Position numbers and translations under genes: made by a program. A DNA stretch of 64,000 bases from Palsa-465 sp963800475 (GTDB lineage: Bacteria; Actinomycetota; Thermoleophilia; Solirubrobacterales; Solirubrobacteraceae): NCBI GenBank assembly GCA_963800475.1, contig CAWDAZ010000005.1, forward strand, positions 1-64,000. Direction: 5' to 3'. Below the pieces are notes generated by a model that did not search any database, was not told the DNA's origin, and was given only the letters and a program-made list of their open reading frames with translations. This document shows positions 49,342-58,642 of the stretch, one piece after another. Positions within the stretch are counted from its first letter, which is position 1; the number at the start of each line of letters is the position of its first letter.

Positions 49342-50222
49342 CTGCGCAGGCCGCGAAGCCAATCCTCCCCGCTCATCTCGCGGCGACCGGGCGGCTTCAC
49401 GACGACCAGCTCGAGCGCGCCGGAAGCGCACCCGAGCAGCGGTAGGCGGCCGTCGATCGACAGCGTCCCGGCCTCCGGGCCGTCGGCGATCGCCCGCGCG
49501 TGAATCACCCCGAGCTGAGCCCCGTCCTCGAGCGCGACCCGGGCACCGATGTGCGGGTGCAGGGCCCGTACCACCCGTTCGAGCTCGTCTGCCGGCCTGG
49601 CCGGATCGAGTTCCCGGTCCGCGGGTCCGATCTTGTCCGCGTAGGTCGCGCGCGACTCGTCCTGATCGGCGCACTCGCGGGGATCGTCGAGCGCGGCGAC
49701 CAGCAGCTCCCCGCCCAGCTCGGCGAGCCGGGGGGCGAGCGTCCCGTAGGTGTCCTGCGGTCCGATCGGCGCTTCGGCCTGCGCGCACACGGGACCGCTG
49801 TCGAGGCCGGCGGTGACCTCCATGATCGACACGCCGGTGCGCTCGTCGCCGGCGATCATCGCCCGCTCGATCGGCGCCGCGCCGCGCCACCGAGGGAGTA
49901 GCGACGGGTGGACGTTCAGCATCGGGTACAGGGATAGCAGCGGGTCCTTGATCAGCCCGCCGAACGCGCACACGCAGACGGTCTCGGGATCGGCCGCGGC
50001 GATCCGCTCGCGGGCGTCGAGATCGTTGACGGAGGCGGGCTGGAAGGCGTCGATCCCGAGTTCTCGCGCGGCGTCGGCGATCGGCGGTGCGGCGACGCGG
50101 CGTCCCCTGCCGCGCGGGCGGTCCGGGCGGGTCACCACCAGCGCCGGGCGGTGCTCGGAGGCGGCCAGCCGTCGGAGCACGGGGACGGCGAACGCCGCCG
50201 TGCCTAGGAACACGCTGCGCAC
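49338..50222 (-). CDS. fmt: Methionyl-tRNA formyltransferase
   Basis: Formylates initiator Met-tRNA (294 aa). FLGTAAFAVPVLRRL, the signature NVHPSLLPRWRGAAPIERA with catalytic Asn and His, and GLDSGPV with the Asp. The C-terminal OB-fold is shorter than in E. coli. GTG 50222 follows def by 29 nt; TAGCGA 6 nt upstream is a weak -10 candidate. The def-fmt-rsmB order is conserved. Confidence 0.95.
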   Translation of the reverse strand: MRSVFLGTAAFAVPVLRRLAASEHRPALVVTRPDRPRGRGRRVAAPPIADAARELGIDAFQPASVNDLDARERIAAADPETVCVCAFGGLIKDPLLSLYPMLNVHPSLLPRWRGAAPIERAMIAGDERTGVSIMEVTAGLDSGPVCAQAEAPIGPQDTYGTLAPRLAELGGELLVAALDDPRECADQDESRATYADKIGPADRELDPARPADELERVVRALHPHIGARVALEDGAQLGVIHARAIADGPEAGTLSIDGRLPLLGCASGALELVVVKPPGRREMSGEDWLRGLRR

Positions 50223-50251
50223 CGACTGTCGCTACCGAAGGCCGCGCACCG

Positions 50252-50866
50252 TCAGGCGGCCCGCTCGGCCTCGCGGAGCGCTCGGATCGCCTCCTTGCGC
50301 CGGTCGCGGCTGGTTCGCTCGAGGATCAGCACGCCGTCGAGGTGATCGACCTCGTGCTGGATCACCCGCGCCTCGAGCCCCGAGGCTTCGATCAGCAGCG
50401 GCGCGCCGCGCTCGTCGAGCGCACGGACGCGAACGTGCACGGGCCGCTCGACGTCGACGAGCACACCGGGGAGGCTGAGGCAGCCCTCCTCCATCGTCTC
50501 GAGCTCCTTGCCCGTCCACTCGATCTCAGGGTTCACGAGCGCCGCCACGGGCGCCTGGTGCTGGACGCGGTACACGAGCACCCGGTGCAGGACCCCGACC
50601 TGGGTGGCGGCCAGCCCGACGCCGAGCGCGTCCCCCATCAGCGCGCCCATCCGCTCGACCTCGGAGCGCAGCGCCTCGTCGAACTCGGCCACCGGCCGGG
50701 CGCGCGTGCGCAGCACCGGGTCGCCGAACTTGCGGACCTGCGCAAGCGCGGCCGCGCGGCGCTGAGCGAGCTCGGGATCGAGCTCGAGCTCCCGCTCCTC
50801 CTCCTCGTCCGGCTCGACCTCGAAGGTCTCCTCAGCGGCGATTGTCTCGGTGGGGTCGTCGGCCAC
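50252..50866 (-). CDS. def: Peptide deformylase with acidic N-terminal extension
   Basis: Iron/zinc amidase removing formyl groups (204 aa). The three motifs are intact: GVGLAATQVG (82-91), EGCLSLPG (127-134, Cys ligand) and HEVDH (171-175). The first ~40 residues are an added acidic segment (ETFEVEPDEEEERELELDPE) not found in minimal deformylases. The start GTG 50866 is supported by TAGACT 6 nt upstream (50873-50878), so def is probably transcribed without a leader, separately from priA. Confidence 0.94.
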   Translation of the reverse strand: MADDPTETIAAEETFEVEPDEEEERELELDPELAQRRAAALAQVRKFGDPVLRTRARPVAEFDEALRSEVERMGALMGDALGVGLAATQVGVLHRVLVYRVQHQAPVAALVNPEIEWTGKELETMEEGCLSLPGVLVDVERPVHVRVRALDERGAPLLIEASGLEARVIQHEVDHLDGVLILERTSRDRRKEAIRALREAERAA

Positions 50867-50872
50867 AAGCCC

Positions 50873-50878
50873 AGTCTA
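50873..50878 (-). promoter_or_regulatory. Leaderless-type -10 TAGACT before def
   Basis: TAGACT ends 6 nt before the def GTG (50866), in the 87-nt gap after priA, which also holds a 5-bp GCCCG/CGGGC stem. Confidence 0.5.
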
Positions 50879-50953
50879 CGTGCGAACCGATGAGCTTCGG
50901 CGTGTGCAAAGGCCCGCTCGAACCGGGCGGCTACGTCGAGCTCACGTACGCCG

Positions 50954-53134
50954 TCACTGAGGATCGACGTCGACGCTGATGCTGACCCGGCGTCGCCGGG
51001 CCTGCCTGGAGATCCGATTGACCGCGCGGCCGACCGCGCCGATCGCCTCGGACCGCTCGACGGCCTTGATCACCAGCTGGCTGCGGGCCTTGCCGCGGAG
51101 CTTGAAGAGCGGCGCGGGGCCGAGCACGACCGCGCCCGGTGGCGCGATTTCGTCGTGCAGCGCCGCGGCAACCCGGTGCGCATCCGCCGCGTCCTCGGCT
51201 CCGCACACGACCCGGATCAGGGACCCGAACGGCGGGTAGCCCAGCAGTTCGCGCCGCGTCAGCTCCTCGGCAAGGAAGGCATCCGAGTCGTGGCGCGCGG
51301 CGTGCATGATCGGCCGCGCGGATGGGGCGATCGTCTGCACGAGCACGCGGCCCTCGTCGTCACCGCGACCCGCGCGCCCCGCGAGCTGTGTGACGAGCGC
51401 GAACGTGCGCTCCTCGGCGCGGAAATCGGGGAACCGCAGCGTCTGGTCGGCGTCGAGCACCACTCCGAGCGTCACATCGGGGAAATCGTGCCCCTTCGCC
51501 ACCATCTGCGTCCCGACGAGCAGGCCGGCGCCCGCCGCCTCGAACCGCTCGAGGGTCGCGGCCGCCCGGCCCTTCGCCGCCACCACATCCGCGTCGAGGC
51601 GGAAGATCGGGAACCGCTCGTCGCCGAGCGCGCCGCGGAGCTCGTCCTCGAGCCGCTCGGTTCCGGCGCCGTGCCGGGCCAGCGCTGCCGACCCGCAGCT
51701 GCCGCAACGGCCTGGAACCGGCTCGCGATGCCCGCAGTGGTGGCACGCGACGCTCCCCTCGCGCATGTGGAGCACCAGCGAGACGTCGCAGCTCGGGCAG
51801 ATCCACACCCGCCCACACGAGCGGCACGACAGGAAGTTCGACCAGCCGCGGCGGTTCAGCAGCACGATCGCCTTGCGGCCCCGCGCCCTCACATCCGCAA
51901 GCGACATCCGGGTCTCGGGATGAAGCGGGTGGTGCCGATCGCGCATGTCAAGCACCTCGACCGCCGGCAGCGGGCGCGCGTCGATCCGCTCGGGGAGCCG
52001 CAGCCGGCGGAGCCGGTGGACGCTCTCGGGCCGCGGCGTGGCGCTCCCGCACAGCAACACCGCCCCGTTCCGCGCCGCACGCCTGCCGGCGACGGTTCGC
52101 GCGTCGTAGCGCGGCTCGCCCTCGTGCTTATAGGAGGCGTCGTGCTCCTCGTCGACCACGATCAGGCCGATCCGCTCCAGCGGGGCGAACACCGCCGACC
52201 GTGGACCGACGCACACCCTGGCCTCCCCAGAGCGCAGCCGCTGCCACTCGTCGTAGCGCTCGCCCCGTGAGAGCGCCGAATGGAGCACCGCGACGACGTC
52301 CCCGAAGCGCTCCTGGAACCGCACCGTCGCCTGCGGGGTGAGCCCGATCTCGGGTACGAGCACGATCGCCGTGCGTCCCGCGCCGAGGGCCTCCTCGACA
52401 GCACGCAGGTACACCTCCGTCTTGCCCGAGCCGGTCACGCCGTGCAGCAGGAACTGCTCGGCGCGGCGTTCTCGCAGCGCCGCGAGCACGTCCGCGAGCA
52501 CCAGCCGTTGAGCCCCGGTCAGCTCGGGAGGGTTCGGGCCGGCCCCGAGCCCGGCCCCGGGCGCCGCCGGCCGGCGGCGCTGAGCCTGCTGCTCGAGCGT
52601 CGCGAGCCCGCGTCGCTCGAGCCGCCGCAGCAGCGGCGTGCCGAGCGTCGCGGCGACCGCAGGGCCGCCGTCCCGCAACCGCTCGAGCGCGATCCGCTGG
52701 CCGCCGGTCAACTGCTCCGCTCCGCCGAGCGCCTCTCTCCCCCGCCCGGTGATCGCTGCGACGAGTGCCTCGCGGGCCCTTGCACCGGTGGCCGCGCCCG
52801 GCGCGAGCATCAGCCCCAGCGCCCGCGCGGGCGTCGAGCAGGTCTCGTCGGCCAGCCACAGCGCGAGCTCCACCAGATCGGGCGGCAGGCCGGCCGCGAG
52901 CACCGCCTCGGGCTCCGCGAGCCGTCCCGGCTCGAGCTCCGATTGTCCGGCAAGCTCGACCACCACGCCGAGCGTCGTCCGGTGCCCGAACGGGACCCGC
53001 AACAGCGACCCGACCTCGATCTCCGGCTGCCCGGGACCCAGCTTGTAGTCGAACGGGCCGCGCACCGCCCTGGTGTTCGTGAGCGGCTCGACGCGGGCGA
53101 TCGGCAATGCATGCGGAGCGACGGGTCGGCTCAT
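50954..53134 (-). CDS. priA: Primosomal helicase PriA
   Basis: Replication-restart protein (726 aa). N-terminal 3'-binding domain, helicase core with HGVTGSGKTEVYL (Walker A), VVDEEHDASYKH (motif II), and the four-pair zinc-binding insert (CRSCGRVWICPSC, CHHCGHREPVPGRCGSC), then motifs V-VI (LDADQTLRFPDFRAEER, LAGRAGRG). The zinc cysteines are complete, unlike some actinobacterial PriA homologues that lack helicase motifs. TACCCT ends 10 nt before ATG 53134. Confidence 0.95.
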   Translation of the reverse strand: MSRPVAPHALPIARVEPLTNTRAVRGPFDYKLGPGQPEIEVGSLLRVPFGHRTTLGVVVELAGQSELEPGRLAEPEAVLAAGLPPDLVELALWLADETCSTPARALGLMLAPGAATGARAREALVAAITGRGREALGGAEQLTGGQRIALERLRDGGPAVAATLGTPLLRRLERRGLATLEQQAQRRRPAAPGAGLGAGPNPPELTGAQRLVLADVLAALRERRAEQFLLHGVTGSGKTEVYLRAVEEALGAGRTAIVLVPEIGLTPQATVRFQERFGDVVAVLHSALSRGERYDEWQRLRSGEARVCVGPRSAVFAPLERIGLIVVDEEHDASYKHEGEPRYDARTVAGRRAARNGAVLLCGSATPRPESVHRLRRLRLPERIDARPLPAVEVLDMRDRHHPLHPETRMSLADVRARGRKAIVLLNRRGWSNFLSCRSCGRVWICPSCDVSLVLHMREGSVACHHCGHREPVPGRCGSCGSAALARHGAGTERLEDELRGALGDERFPIFRLDADVVAAKGRAAATLERFEAAGAGLLVGTQMVAKGHDFPDVTLGVVLDADQTLRFPDFRAEERTFALVTQLAGRAGRGDDEGRVLVQTIAPSARPIMHAARHDSDAFLAEELTRRELLGYPPFGSLIRVVCGAEDAADAHRVAAALHDEIAPPGAVVLGPAPLFKLRGKARSQLVIKAVERSEAIGAVGRAVNRISRQARRRRVSISVDVDPQ

Positions 53135-53144
53135 CGGCGAAGTC

Positions 53145-53150
53145 AGGGTA
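53145..53150 (-). promoter_or_regulatory. -10-like TACCCT before priA
   Basis: TACCCT ends 10 nt before the priA ATG (53134); no Shine-Dalgarno. Confidence 0.4.
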
Positions 53151-53188
53151 GAGGCAGCCGACGATGGTCCCCCCAGCGCACCGGCCGC

Positions 53189-53194
53189 TAGCCT
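53189..53194 (+). promoter_or_regulatory. Leaderless-type -10 TAGCCT
   Basis: TAGCCT ends 6 nt before GTG 53201 of the PH-domain gene. Confidence 0.5.
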
Positions 53195-53200
53195 CGGCGT

Positions 53201-53704
53201 GTGCTAGTGCTGACCCACCCCGGCGAGGAGGTGCTGTTCCACGGTCACCCGTCGTGGAGGTCGATGCCGGGCTTCCATTTCAAGGGCGTGCTGGCGGCCG
53301 TCCTGATCGGGTCGATCGCCGGCGTGATCTCCGCGCTCGTCGACGGGCGGGTCCAGGTGCCGTGGGTGATCGTCGCGGTGCTGATCGTGTTCGTCGTCAA
53401 CGTCGGGATCGGCGTCGTGCGCCGCCTCCAGACCACGTACACGGTCACGACCGAGCGGCTGACGATCGAACGCGGGCTGATGACGCGCGAGCTGCACGAG
53501 ACGCGGCTCGAGCGCGTCCAGAACGTGAACCTGCGTCAGTCGCTGCTCGACCGAGCGCTCGCGGTCGGGAGGATCGACTTCGATACCGCCGGGGGAGCGG
53601 CGTACGACTTCGCGTTCGTCGGGGTCGCCGAACCGAAGCGGCTGGCGCGGACCGTCGACCGGGCGCTACGCGACCGGCTCGTGGGCTCGAGCCACAGCCC
53701 GTGA
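53201..53704 (+). CDS. Membrane protein with bacterial PH (bPH2/DUF304) domain
   Basis: 167 aa: short N-terminal segment with EVLFHGHPSWRS, two hydrophobic helices (about 28-47 and 54-72, IVAVLIVFVVNVGIG), then a YdbT/DUF304-type PH domain (TTYTVTTERLTIERGLMTR, ETRLERVQNVNLRQSLLDR, VGRIDFDTAGG). Family function is not established; several members are linked to envelope processes. GTG 53201 chosen from the TAGCCT 6 nt upstream. Converges with metK, 7 nt apart. Confidence 0.88.
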   Translation: MLVLTHPGEEVLFHGHPSWRSMPGFHFKGVLAAVLIGSIAGVISALVDGRVQVPWVIVAVLIVFVVNVGIGVVRRLQTTYTVTTERLTIERGLMTRELHETRLERVQNVNLRQSLLDRALAVGRIDFDTAGGAAYDFAFVGVAEPKRLARTVDRALRDRLVGSSHSP

Positions 53705-53711
53705 GCCTGTC

Positions 53712-54947
53712 CTAGGCGGCCTCGGCCTTGGCGGCGCCCAGACCGGCGGCCTCGCGCAGCGCGGCGGCCTTGTCGGTCCGCTCCCACGTGAAGTCGTGGT
53801 CCTCGCGCCCGAAGTGCCCGTATGCCGCGGTCTTCTGGTAGATCGGACGGTGGAGGTTGAGCTGCTTGCGAAACGCGCCCGGCCGCAGGTCGAAGTGCGT
53901 GCCGATCAGCTCGAGGATCTTCGAGCGGCTGACCTTCCCGGTGCCGAACGTGTCGACCATCACCGACACGGGGTGAGCGACGCCGATCGCGTAGGCGACC
54001 TGGACCTCGGCCCGGTCGGCGAGTCCCGCGGCGACGACGTTCTTGGCCACGTGGCGAGCGGCGTAAGCGGCTGACCGATCCACCTTCGACGGGTCTTTCC
54101 CCGAGAACGCTCCGCCTCCGTGGCGCGCCATCCCGCCGTAGGTGTCGACGATGATCTTCCGTCCGGTCAGCCCGCAATCCCCCATCGGCCCGCCGATCAC
54201 GAACCGGCCCGTCGGATTCACGAGCATGTTCTTGTGGAGCGTCCGCTGGTCGTACAGGTCGTCGGGCAGCACCGGCTCGATCACGTGCTCGTAGAGGTCG
54301 TCCTTGATCAAGGACTCGGCACCCTCTTTGTGCTGCGTAGAGATCAGCACCTTGACGATCTCGACGGGCTTCCCGTCAACGTACCGAACCGTCACCTGCG
54401 TCTTCCCGTCGGGCCGTAGGTACGGAACGATCTCGGCCTTGCGCACGTCCGCGAGCCTGCGCGCCAGCTTGTGCGCCAAAGAGATCGGAAGCGGCATCAA
54501 CTCGTCGGTCTCGTTGCTCGCGTACCCGAACATCATCCCCTGGTCACCGGCGCCGGCGATGTCGAGCTCGTCGTCGTCGGACGGGTCGGTGCGCGCCTCC
54601 CACGCTTGGTCGACGCCCTGCGCGATGTCGGGCGACTGCTTGTCGATCGCGTTGATCACCGCGCACGTGTGGTAGTCGAAGCCGAACTCGGCGTTGGTGT
54701 AGCCGATCCGCTTGACCGTCTCGCGCGCGATCTCCTGGATGTCGACGTACGTCTCGGTGGTTATCTCGCCCGATACGACCACCAGGCCCGTGTTGACCAA
54801 GGTCTCGCACGCGACCCGGCCGGCCGGGTCGTCCCGCAGCACGGCGTCGAGCACGCCGTCGGAGATCTGGTCGGCGATCTTGTCCGGATGACCTTCGGTC
54901 ACGGACTCGGAGGTGAACAGGAAGTCGTTGTCGGAAACGGGTGTCAT
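53712..54947 (-). CDS. metK: S-adenosylmethionine synthetase
   Basis: Makes SAM from methionine and ATP (411 aa). All three domains present: FTSESVTEGHPDKIADQ at the start, GAGDQGMMFGYA in the middle, then GGPMGDCGLTGRKI and GGGAFSGKDPSKVDRSAAY. ATG 54947 overlaps the stop of the upstream DUF3352 gene (ATGA). No SAM riboswitch can fit before it; its expression probably depends on upstream promoters. Confidence 0.97.
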   Translation of the reverse strand: MTPVSDNDFLFTSESVTEGHPDKIADQISDGVLDAVLRDDPAGRVACETLVNTGLVVVSGEITTETYVDIQEIARETVKRIGYTNAEFGFDYHTCAVINAIDKQSPDIAQGVDQAWEARTDPSDDDELDIAGAGDQGMMFGYASNETDELMPLPISLAHKLARRLADVRKAEIVPYLRPDGKTQVTVRYVDGKPVEIVKVLISTQHKEGAESLIKDDLYEHVIEPVLPDDLYDQRTLHKNMLVNPTGRFVIGGPMGDCGLTGRKIIVDTYGGMARHGGGAFSGKDPSKVDRSAAYAARHVAKNVVAAGLADRAEVQVAYAIGVAHPVSVMVDTFGTGKVSRSKILELIGTHFDLRPGAFRKQLNLHRPIYQKTAAYGHFGREDHDFTWERTDKAAALREAAGLGAAKAEAA

Positions 54948-56623
54948 GGAATCTGGAGGATCAGCTCCGCGGTCGTGTCGGCCTCCCCCCTCGACGAGAC
55001 GAGACCAAGCGTCCGGATCCGTTCCAGATCGGGACGCAGCGGGGATAGCTGCGCGCCGCGTGTCAGGCCCATCTGCTCAGCGAGGTTGAGGAGCTGGCTG
55101 AAGTTGGCAAAGAGTAGCGATGTGACCCTGCGGGGGCCCTGTCCGAGCGCCGCCAGGTAGGCCGGTCGATCGGCCAGCGGCCGCCCGTGATGGGCGATCG
55201 CTGCGATCCCGCGGAGGCTCGTGGACACGACCACGAGGCCCCTGAACACTGCGTAGTCGAGCTCGAGCCCGGGCGCGATCGCGAGCTGGTGGGCGCTCAC
55301 CCCGGCGACCTGGACGTCGTTCCACTCCGGCGCTTGCCCGGGGCCGTTGGCCGGCGGCGGGAACAGCTGGGCGAGCGGGCCTTCGAGCCCGGCGAGCAGG
55401 GCACGCGCCAGATCCTGGTGAGCGGTGCGTGCGACGATCACCAGCGCCGAGCCGCTGCCTGCCGGCGCGGCGACTCGGGGCGCCGGGGTGATCGCCACCG
55501 CCGTCTCGCCGGCGAACAAGGACAGCGCCTGGCCGAGGTCGACGCCCTGGGACTTCAGTGCCGTCCCGAGCCGTTGCAGAAGCGGGCCGATCCGGGGCGC
55601 GACACCCACAGCGGCGGTGGCGGACAGCACCACCGGCGCCGCCCGCGCGAGGCCGTCCACGTCGAGCAGCAGCGACGAGCCGGCCGGCAGCGCGCTCGCA
55701 AGCGTCGGCGCGAAGCTGGGGGGCCGCGAGGCGCGGCGGGCCGGCGACGGATCGAGCGCGCTGTGGAACATCACCCTGGCGCCGCCCGCAACGGCCGACA
55801 CGGAGATCGCGGTGCCCGTCACGTCCGGCGCCGCCAGCAGCCCGCCGAGCGCACCGAGCGCACCGGTGCGCGGCGCGAGCACCCGGCCGGCTCCGGACGC
55901 CGAAACGTACGCGTCGAGCACCCGGCCGGCGGGCTCGTTCGACGCCGCGGCCTGATATGCCCGGCTCGACCGCAGCGACGGCGTCGACCCGTCCGCCGTG
56001 TCGATCGCGCTCTGCACGCTCGCGCGCTGCCCGATCGCGAGGTAGTGGCTGACGAACGCGAGCACCGTCCCACGCCGGTAGCGGAGCTCCGTCACGCCGC
56101 GGTACTCCCTGACGGGCTGCGCGCCGCTCGAGTCGAGGAACGACTGCGCGCGCTTTCGGTTGCTGACGTCGAGCAGGATCAGTGAGCCGGCGGTCGTGGA
56201 CTGGGTGTTCAGGAGTGCGAATGCGGCCTCCTTGCCGAGCCACGGGCGTACCTCGGTGGTGAAGTCGAACCCGGCCGCCAATCCCGCACCGCTCAGAATC
56301 GCCCCCAGCCGGGCGCTGAGCCCCGACAGCAGCAGCGACGAGCCGGGGATCCGCGCGGCGAGGCGTGCCGCCCGCCCGACGGCCGGCCGGCCTGAGTCGG
56401 TCGACAGGTGCACGTACACGAGCGCGTCGGCGGGGACCAGCGCGGCGGCACCCGTAGCCGGCGGGGGCTCGCCGGCGCCGAGCCCGCCCGAGAGCGTGAT
56501 CGCGAGCGCGACGAGCCCAGCCACGGCCAGGCCCGCGAGCGCCGGAAGGCGCGCGTCGAACTTCCTCGATTGACTTCGGGCGGCTGGCGTCGTCGGCCGC
56601 GCCCGGTCGGTCAGCGTAGACAC
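54944..56623 (-). CDS. DUF3352-type anchored extracytoplasmic protein
   Basis: 559 aa: short cytoplasmic N-terminus, one transmembrane helix (about 29-47, LAGLAVAGLVALAITLSGG), then a large exported region of repeated alpha/beta units with the family opening (LVPADALVYVHLSTDSGR) and later GKEAAFALL and YLAIGQRASVQSAIDTADG. DUF3352 has no known activity. GTG 56623, 12 nt after der. Tight coupling to metK is probably positional. Confidence 0.85.
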   Translation of the reverse strand: MSTLTDRARPTTPAARSQSRKFDARLPALAGLAVAGLVALAITLSGGLGAGEPPPATGAAALVPADALVYVHLSTDSGRPAVGRAARLAARIPGSSLLLSGLSARLGAILSGAGLAAGFDFTTEVRPWLGKEAAFALLNTQSTTAGSLILLDVSNRKRAQSFLDSSGAQPVREYRGVTELRYRRGTVLAFVSHYLAIGQRASVQSAIDTADGSTPSLRSSRAYQAAASNEPAGRVLDAYVSASGAGRVLAPRTGALGALGGLLAAPDVTGTAISVSAVAGGARVMFHSALDPSPARRASRPPSFAPTLASALPAGSSLLLDVDGLARAAPVVLSATAAVGVAPRIGPLLQRLGTALKSQGVDLGQALSLFAGETAVAITPAPRVAAPAGSGSALVIVARTAHQDLARALLAGLEGPLAQLFPPPANGPGQAPEWNDVQVAGVSAHQLAIAPGLELDYAVFRGLVVVSTSLRGIAAIAHHGRPLADRPAYLAALGQGPRRVTSLLFANFSQLLNLAEQMGLTRGAQLSPLRPDLERIRTLGLVSSRGEADTTAELILQIP

Positions 56624-56635
56624 CGGTGATTGGAC

Positions 56636-57994
56636 TTAACCACGGCGCGATCCGGCCTGCGCCAGTCCGCCACGGCGCTCGCTGCGCTCCACGAAATCGA
56701 TGATCAGCGGTACCCCGTCGAGGCCGTAGCGCTCGCGGAGCCGGTTCTCGACGTAGTACGCGTACTCACGCGTGAGCTTCCCACGGGAGTTGACCTGAAT
56801 CGAGAAGCGCGGCGGCCGGACGCCGGTCTGGGTCATGAACAGCAGCTTCAGCCGCGACCCGCCACGTCGCACCGTTCCCGCGGGCGGCTGCCGCGCAGCG
56901 ACGACTTCCGCAAGGAAGCGGTTGAGCTGCGGCGTCGGAAGCCGGGTCCGGCTCCGGTCCGCGAGCGCGATCGCCTCGATCAGCAGCCGTTCCACGTGGC
57001 GTCCGGTCTTCGCGCTGGCCGTCAGCACGCGCGGCCGGAGGCGAAGCTTCTGGTGGACGCGGGCGCGCTCGTGATCGAGGTCGACGTCCTGCGCGATGTC
57101 CCACTTGTTCAGCACCAGCGCGGTCGCGCACCCGGCCCGCATCGCGAGCTCGGCGATCCGTAGGTCCTGCGAGGTGACGCCGTCGGTCGCGTCGCACACG
57201 ACCAGCGCGACGTCGGCCCGCTCGGCGGCACGACGCGACCGCAGCGAGGCGTAGTACTCGACTGACTCGGCGACCTTCGCCTGACGGCGCAGGCCGGCGG
57301 TGTCGATCAGCACCAGCTCGCGGGCGGGCGGCCCGGCGAACGTGAGCGGCATGTCGATCGCGTCGCGGGTGGTGCCGGCCTGGTCGGAGACGATCACCCT
57401 GTCCGCGCCGAGGAACCGGTTGACGAGCGAGGACTTGCCGACGTTGGGACGCCCGATAACCGCCAGCCGGACAGCGTCGGGGTCGTCCGCCGGAGCGTCT
57501 TCGGCGTCTGGCACGAGTGCGGCGATCCGGTCGAGCAGGTCGCCGGTCCCGAGCCCCTGCGCGGCGGACACGGCGACGGGCTCGCCCAGACCGAGCGCGT
57601 GGAACTCCGCCGCAAGCGGCATGTCGGCGGCGGTGTCGATTTTGTTCGCCGCGACGACCGTGGGAAGCGGCGATCGGCGCAGCATCTCGGCGATGTCGAG
57701 GTCTCCCGGGCGCAGCCCCGCCTTCGCGTCGGCGACCAGCACCGCCGCGTCGGCGTCCGCGAGCGCGGCCTGCACCTGTTCGTGGATCAGCCGCGCGAGC
57801 TCGGCTGTGTTGTCGAGATCGACGCCGCCGGTGTCGATCAGCGTCAGCGAGCGCCCGTTCCAGTCGGTGGTGAGCTCCTTGCGGTCGCGGGTCACCCCGG
57901 GCGTCTCGTGCACGACGGCCTCGCCGGACTCGGTGAGCCGGTTGACCAGCGAGGACTTGCCGACGTTCGGGTAGCCGACGATCGCGACCTTCAT
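56636..57994 (-). CDS. der: Ribosome-assembly GTPase Der (EngA)
   Basis: Double-GTPase for 50S maturation (452 aa). G-domain 1: GYPNVGKSS, DTGGVD, NKID; G-domain 2: GRPNVGKSS, DTAGLRR, NKWD; followed by the KH-like domain (LLFMTQTGVRPPRFSIQVN). In many actinobacteria Der and cytidylate kinase are adjacent or fused; here they are separate genes 12 nt apart. Confidence 0.96.
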   Translation of the reverse strand: MKVAIVGYPNVGKSSLVNRLTESGEAVVHETPGVTRDRKELTTDWNGRSLTLIDTGGVDLDNTAELARLIHEQVQAALADADAAVLVADAKAGLRPGDLDIAEMLRRSPLPTVVAANKIDTAADMPLAAEFHALGLGEPVAVSAAQGLGTGDLLDRIAALVPDAEDAPADDPDAVRLAVIGRPNVGKSSLVNRFLGADRVIVSDQAGTTRDAIDMPLTFAGPPARELVLIDTAGLRRQAKVAESVEYYASLRSRRAAERADVALVVCDATDGVTSQDLRIAELAMRAGCATALVLNKWDIAQDVDLDHERARVHQKLRLRPRVLTASAKTGRHVERLLIEAIALADRSRTRLPTPQLNRFLAEVVAARQPPAGTVRRGGSRLKLLFMTQTGVRPPRFSIQVNSRGKLTREYAYYVENRLRERYGLDGVPLIIDFVERSERRGGLAQAGSRRG

Positions 57995-58006
57995 GACGGG
58001 TCGAGG

Positions 58007-58642
58007 CTAGCCGGGGCGTCCAGGCTCGCCCTCGGCGGCACCCACGAGCGCGACGATTCGCCCTACCACGTCGGCGATCTCCAGCCCCGTCGTGTCGAGC
58101 TCCACCGCGCCCGATGCCGCCAGCAGCGGCGAGTGCTCGCGAGACCGATCGCGCTCGTCGCGGATCGTCTGCTCGGCGAGCACCGTCTCGACGTCGGTCC
58201 CGAGCTCCCCGGCACGGCGCCGCGCCCGCTCCCGCTGATCGGCGGTCAGGAACACCTTGACCTCCGCATCGGGGGCCACAACCGTCCCGATGTCGCGACC
58301 CTCGGCCACCCAATCGCCGTGCGCCAGCAATCGCCGCTGCGCGTCGACCATCGCGTGCCTGACCGCGGGATCGGCCGCCGCGCGTGACGCGGCTTCCGAG
58401 ACCTCCGGTGTCCGGATCGCGTCCGTGACGTCCTCGCCGTCGAGCAGCACGCCGTCCCCCAAGTCGATCGTCAGCGAGTCCGCGATCGCGCCCGGTTCGG
58501 CGCCGCGCCGCAGGCTCGCGAGCGCCACCGCCCGGTACATCGCGCCCGAGTCCAGGTACGTGAAGCCGAGCGCACCGGCGACCGCCCGGGCGACGGTCGA
58601 CTTGCCCGCGCCAGCGGGCCCGTCGATCGCGACGATCGTCAT
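58007..58642 (-). CDS. cmk: Cytidylate kinase
   Basis: Phosphorylates CMP/dCMP (211 aa). IDGPAGAGKSTVARAVAGALGFTYLDSGAMYR is the P-loop and CMP-binding start (DSGAMYRA), with DIGTVVAPDAEVKVFLTA and the lid RARRRAGE. ATG 58642 overlaps the aroA stop (ATGA). The aroA-cmk-der order is a common conserved cluster. Confidence 0.95.
   Translation of the reverse strand: MTIVAIDGPAGAGKSTVARAVAGALGFTYLDSGAMYRAVALASLRRGAEPGAIADSLTIDLGDGVLLDGEDVTDAIRTPEVSEAASRAAADPAVRHAMVDAQRRLLAHGDWVAEGRDIGTVVAPDAEVKVFLTADQRERARRRAGELGTDVETVLAEQTIRDERDRSREHSPLLAASGAVELDTTGLEIADVVGRIVALVGAAEGEPGRPG

Noticed and set aside
48049..49971. rsmB starting at 49971
   Set aside because: The extra ~210 residues are Arg-rich and overlie fmt in another frame; GTG 49341, overlapping the fmt stop, fits the family.
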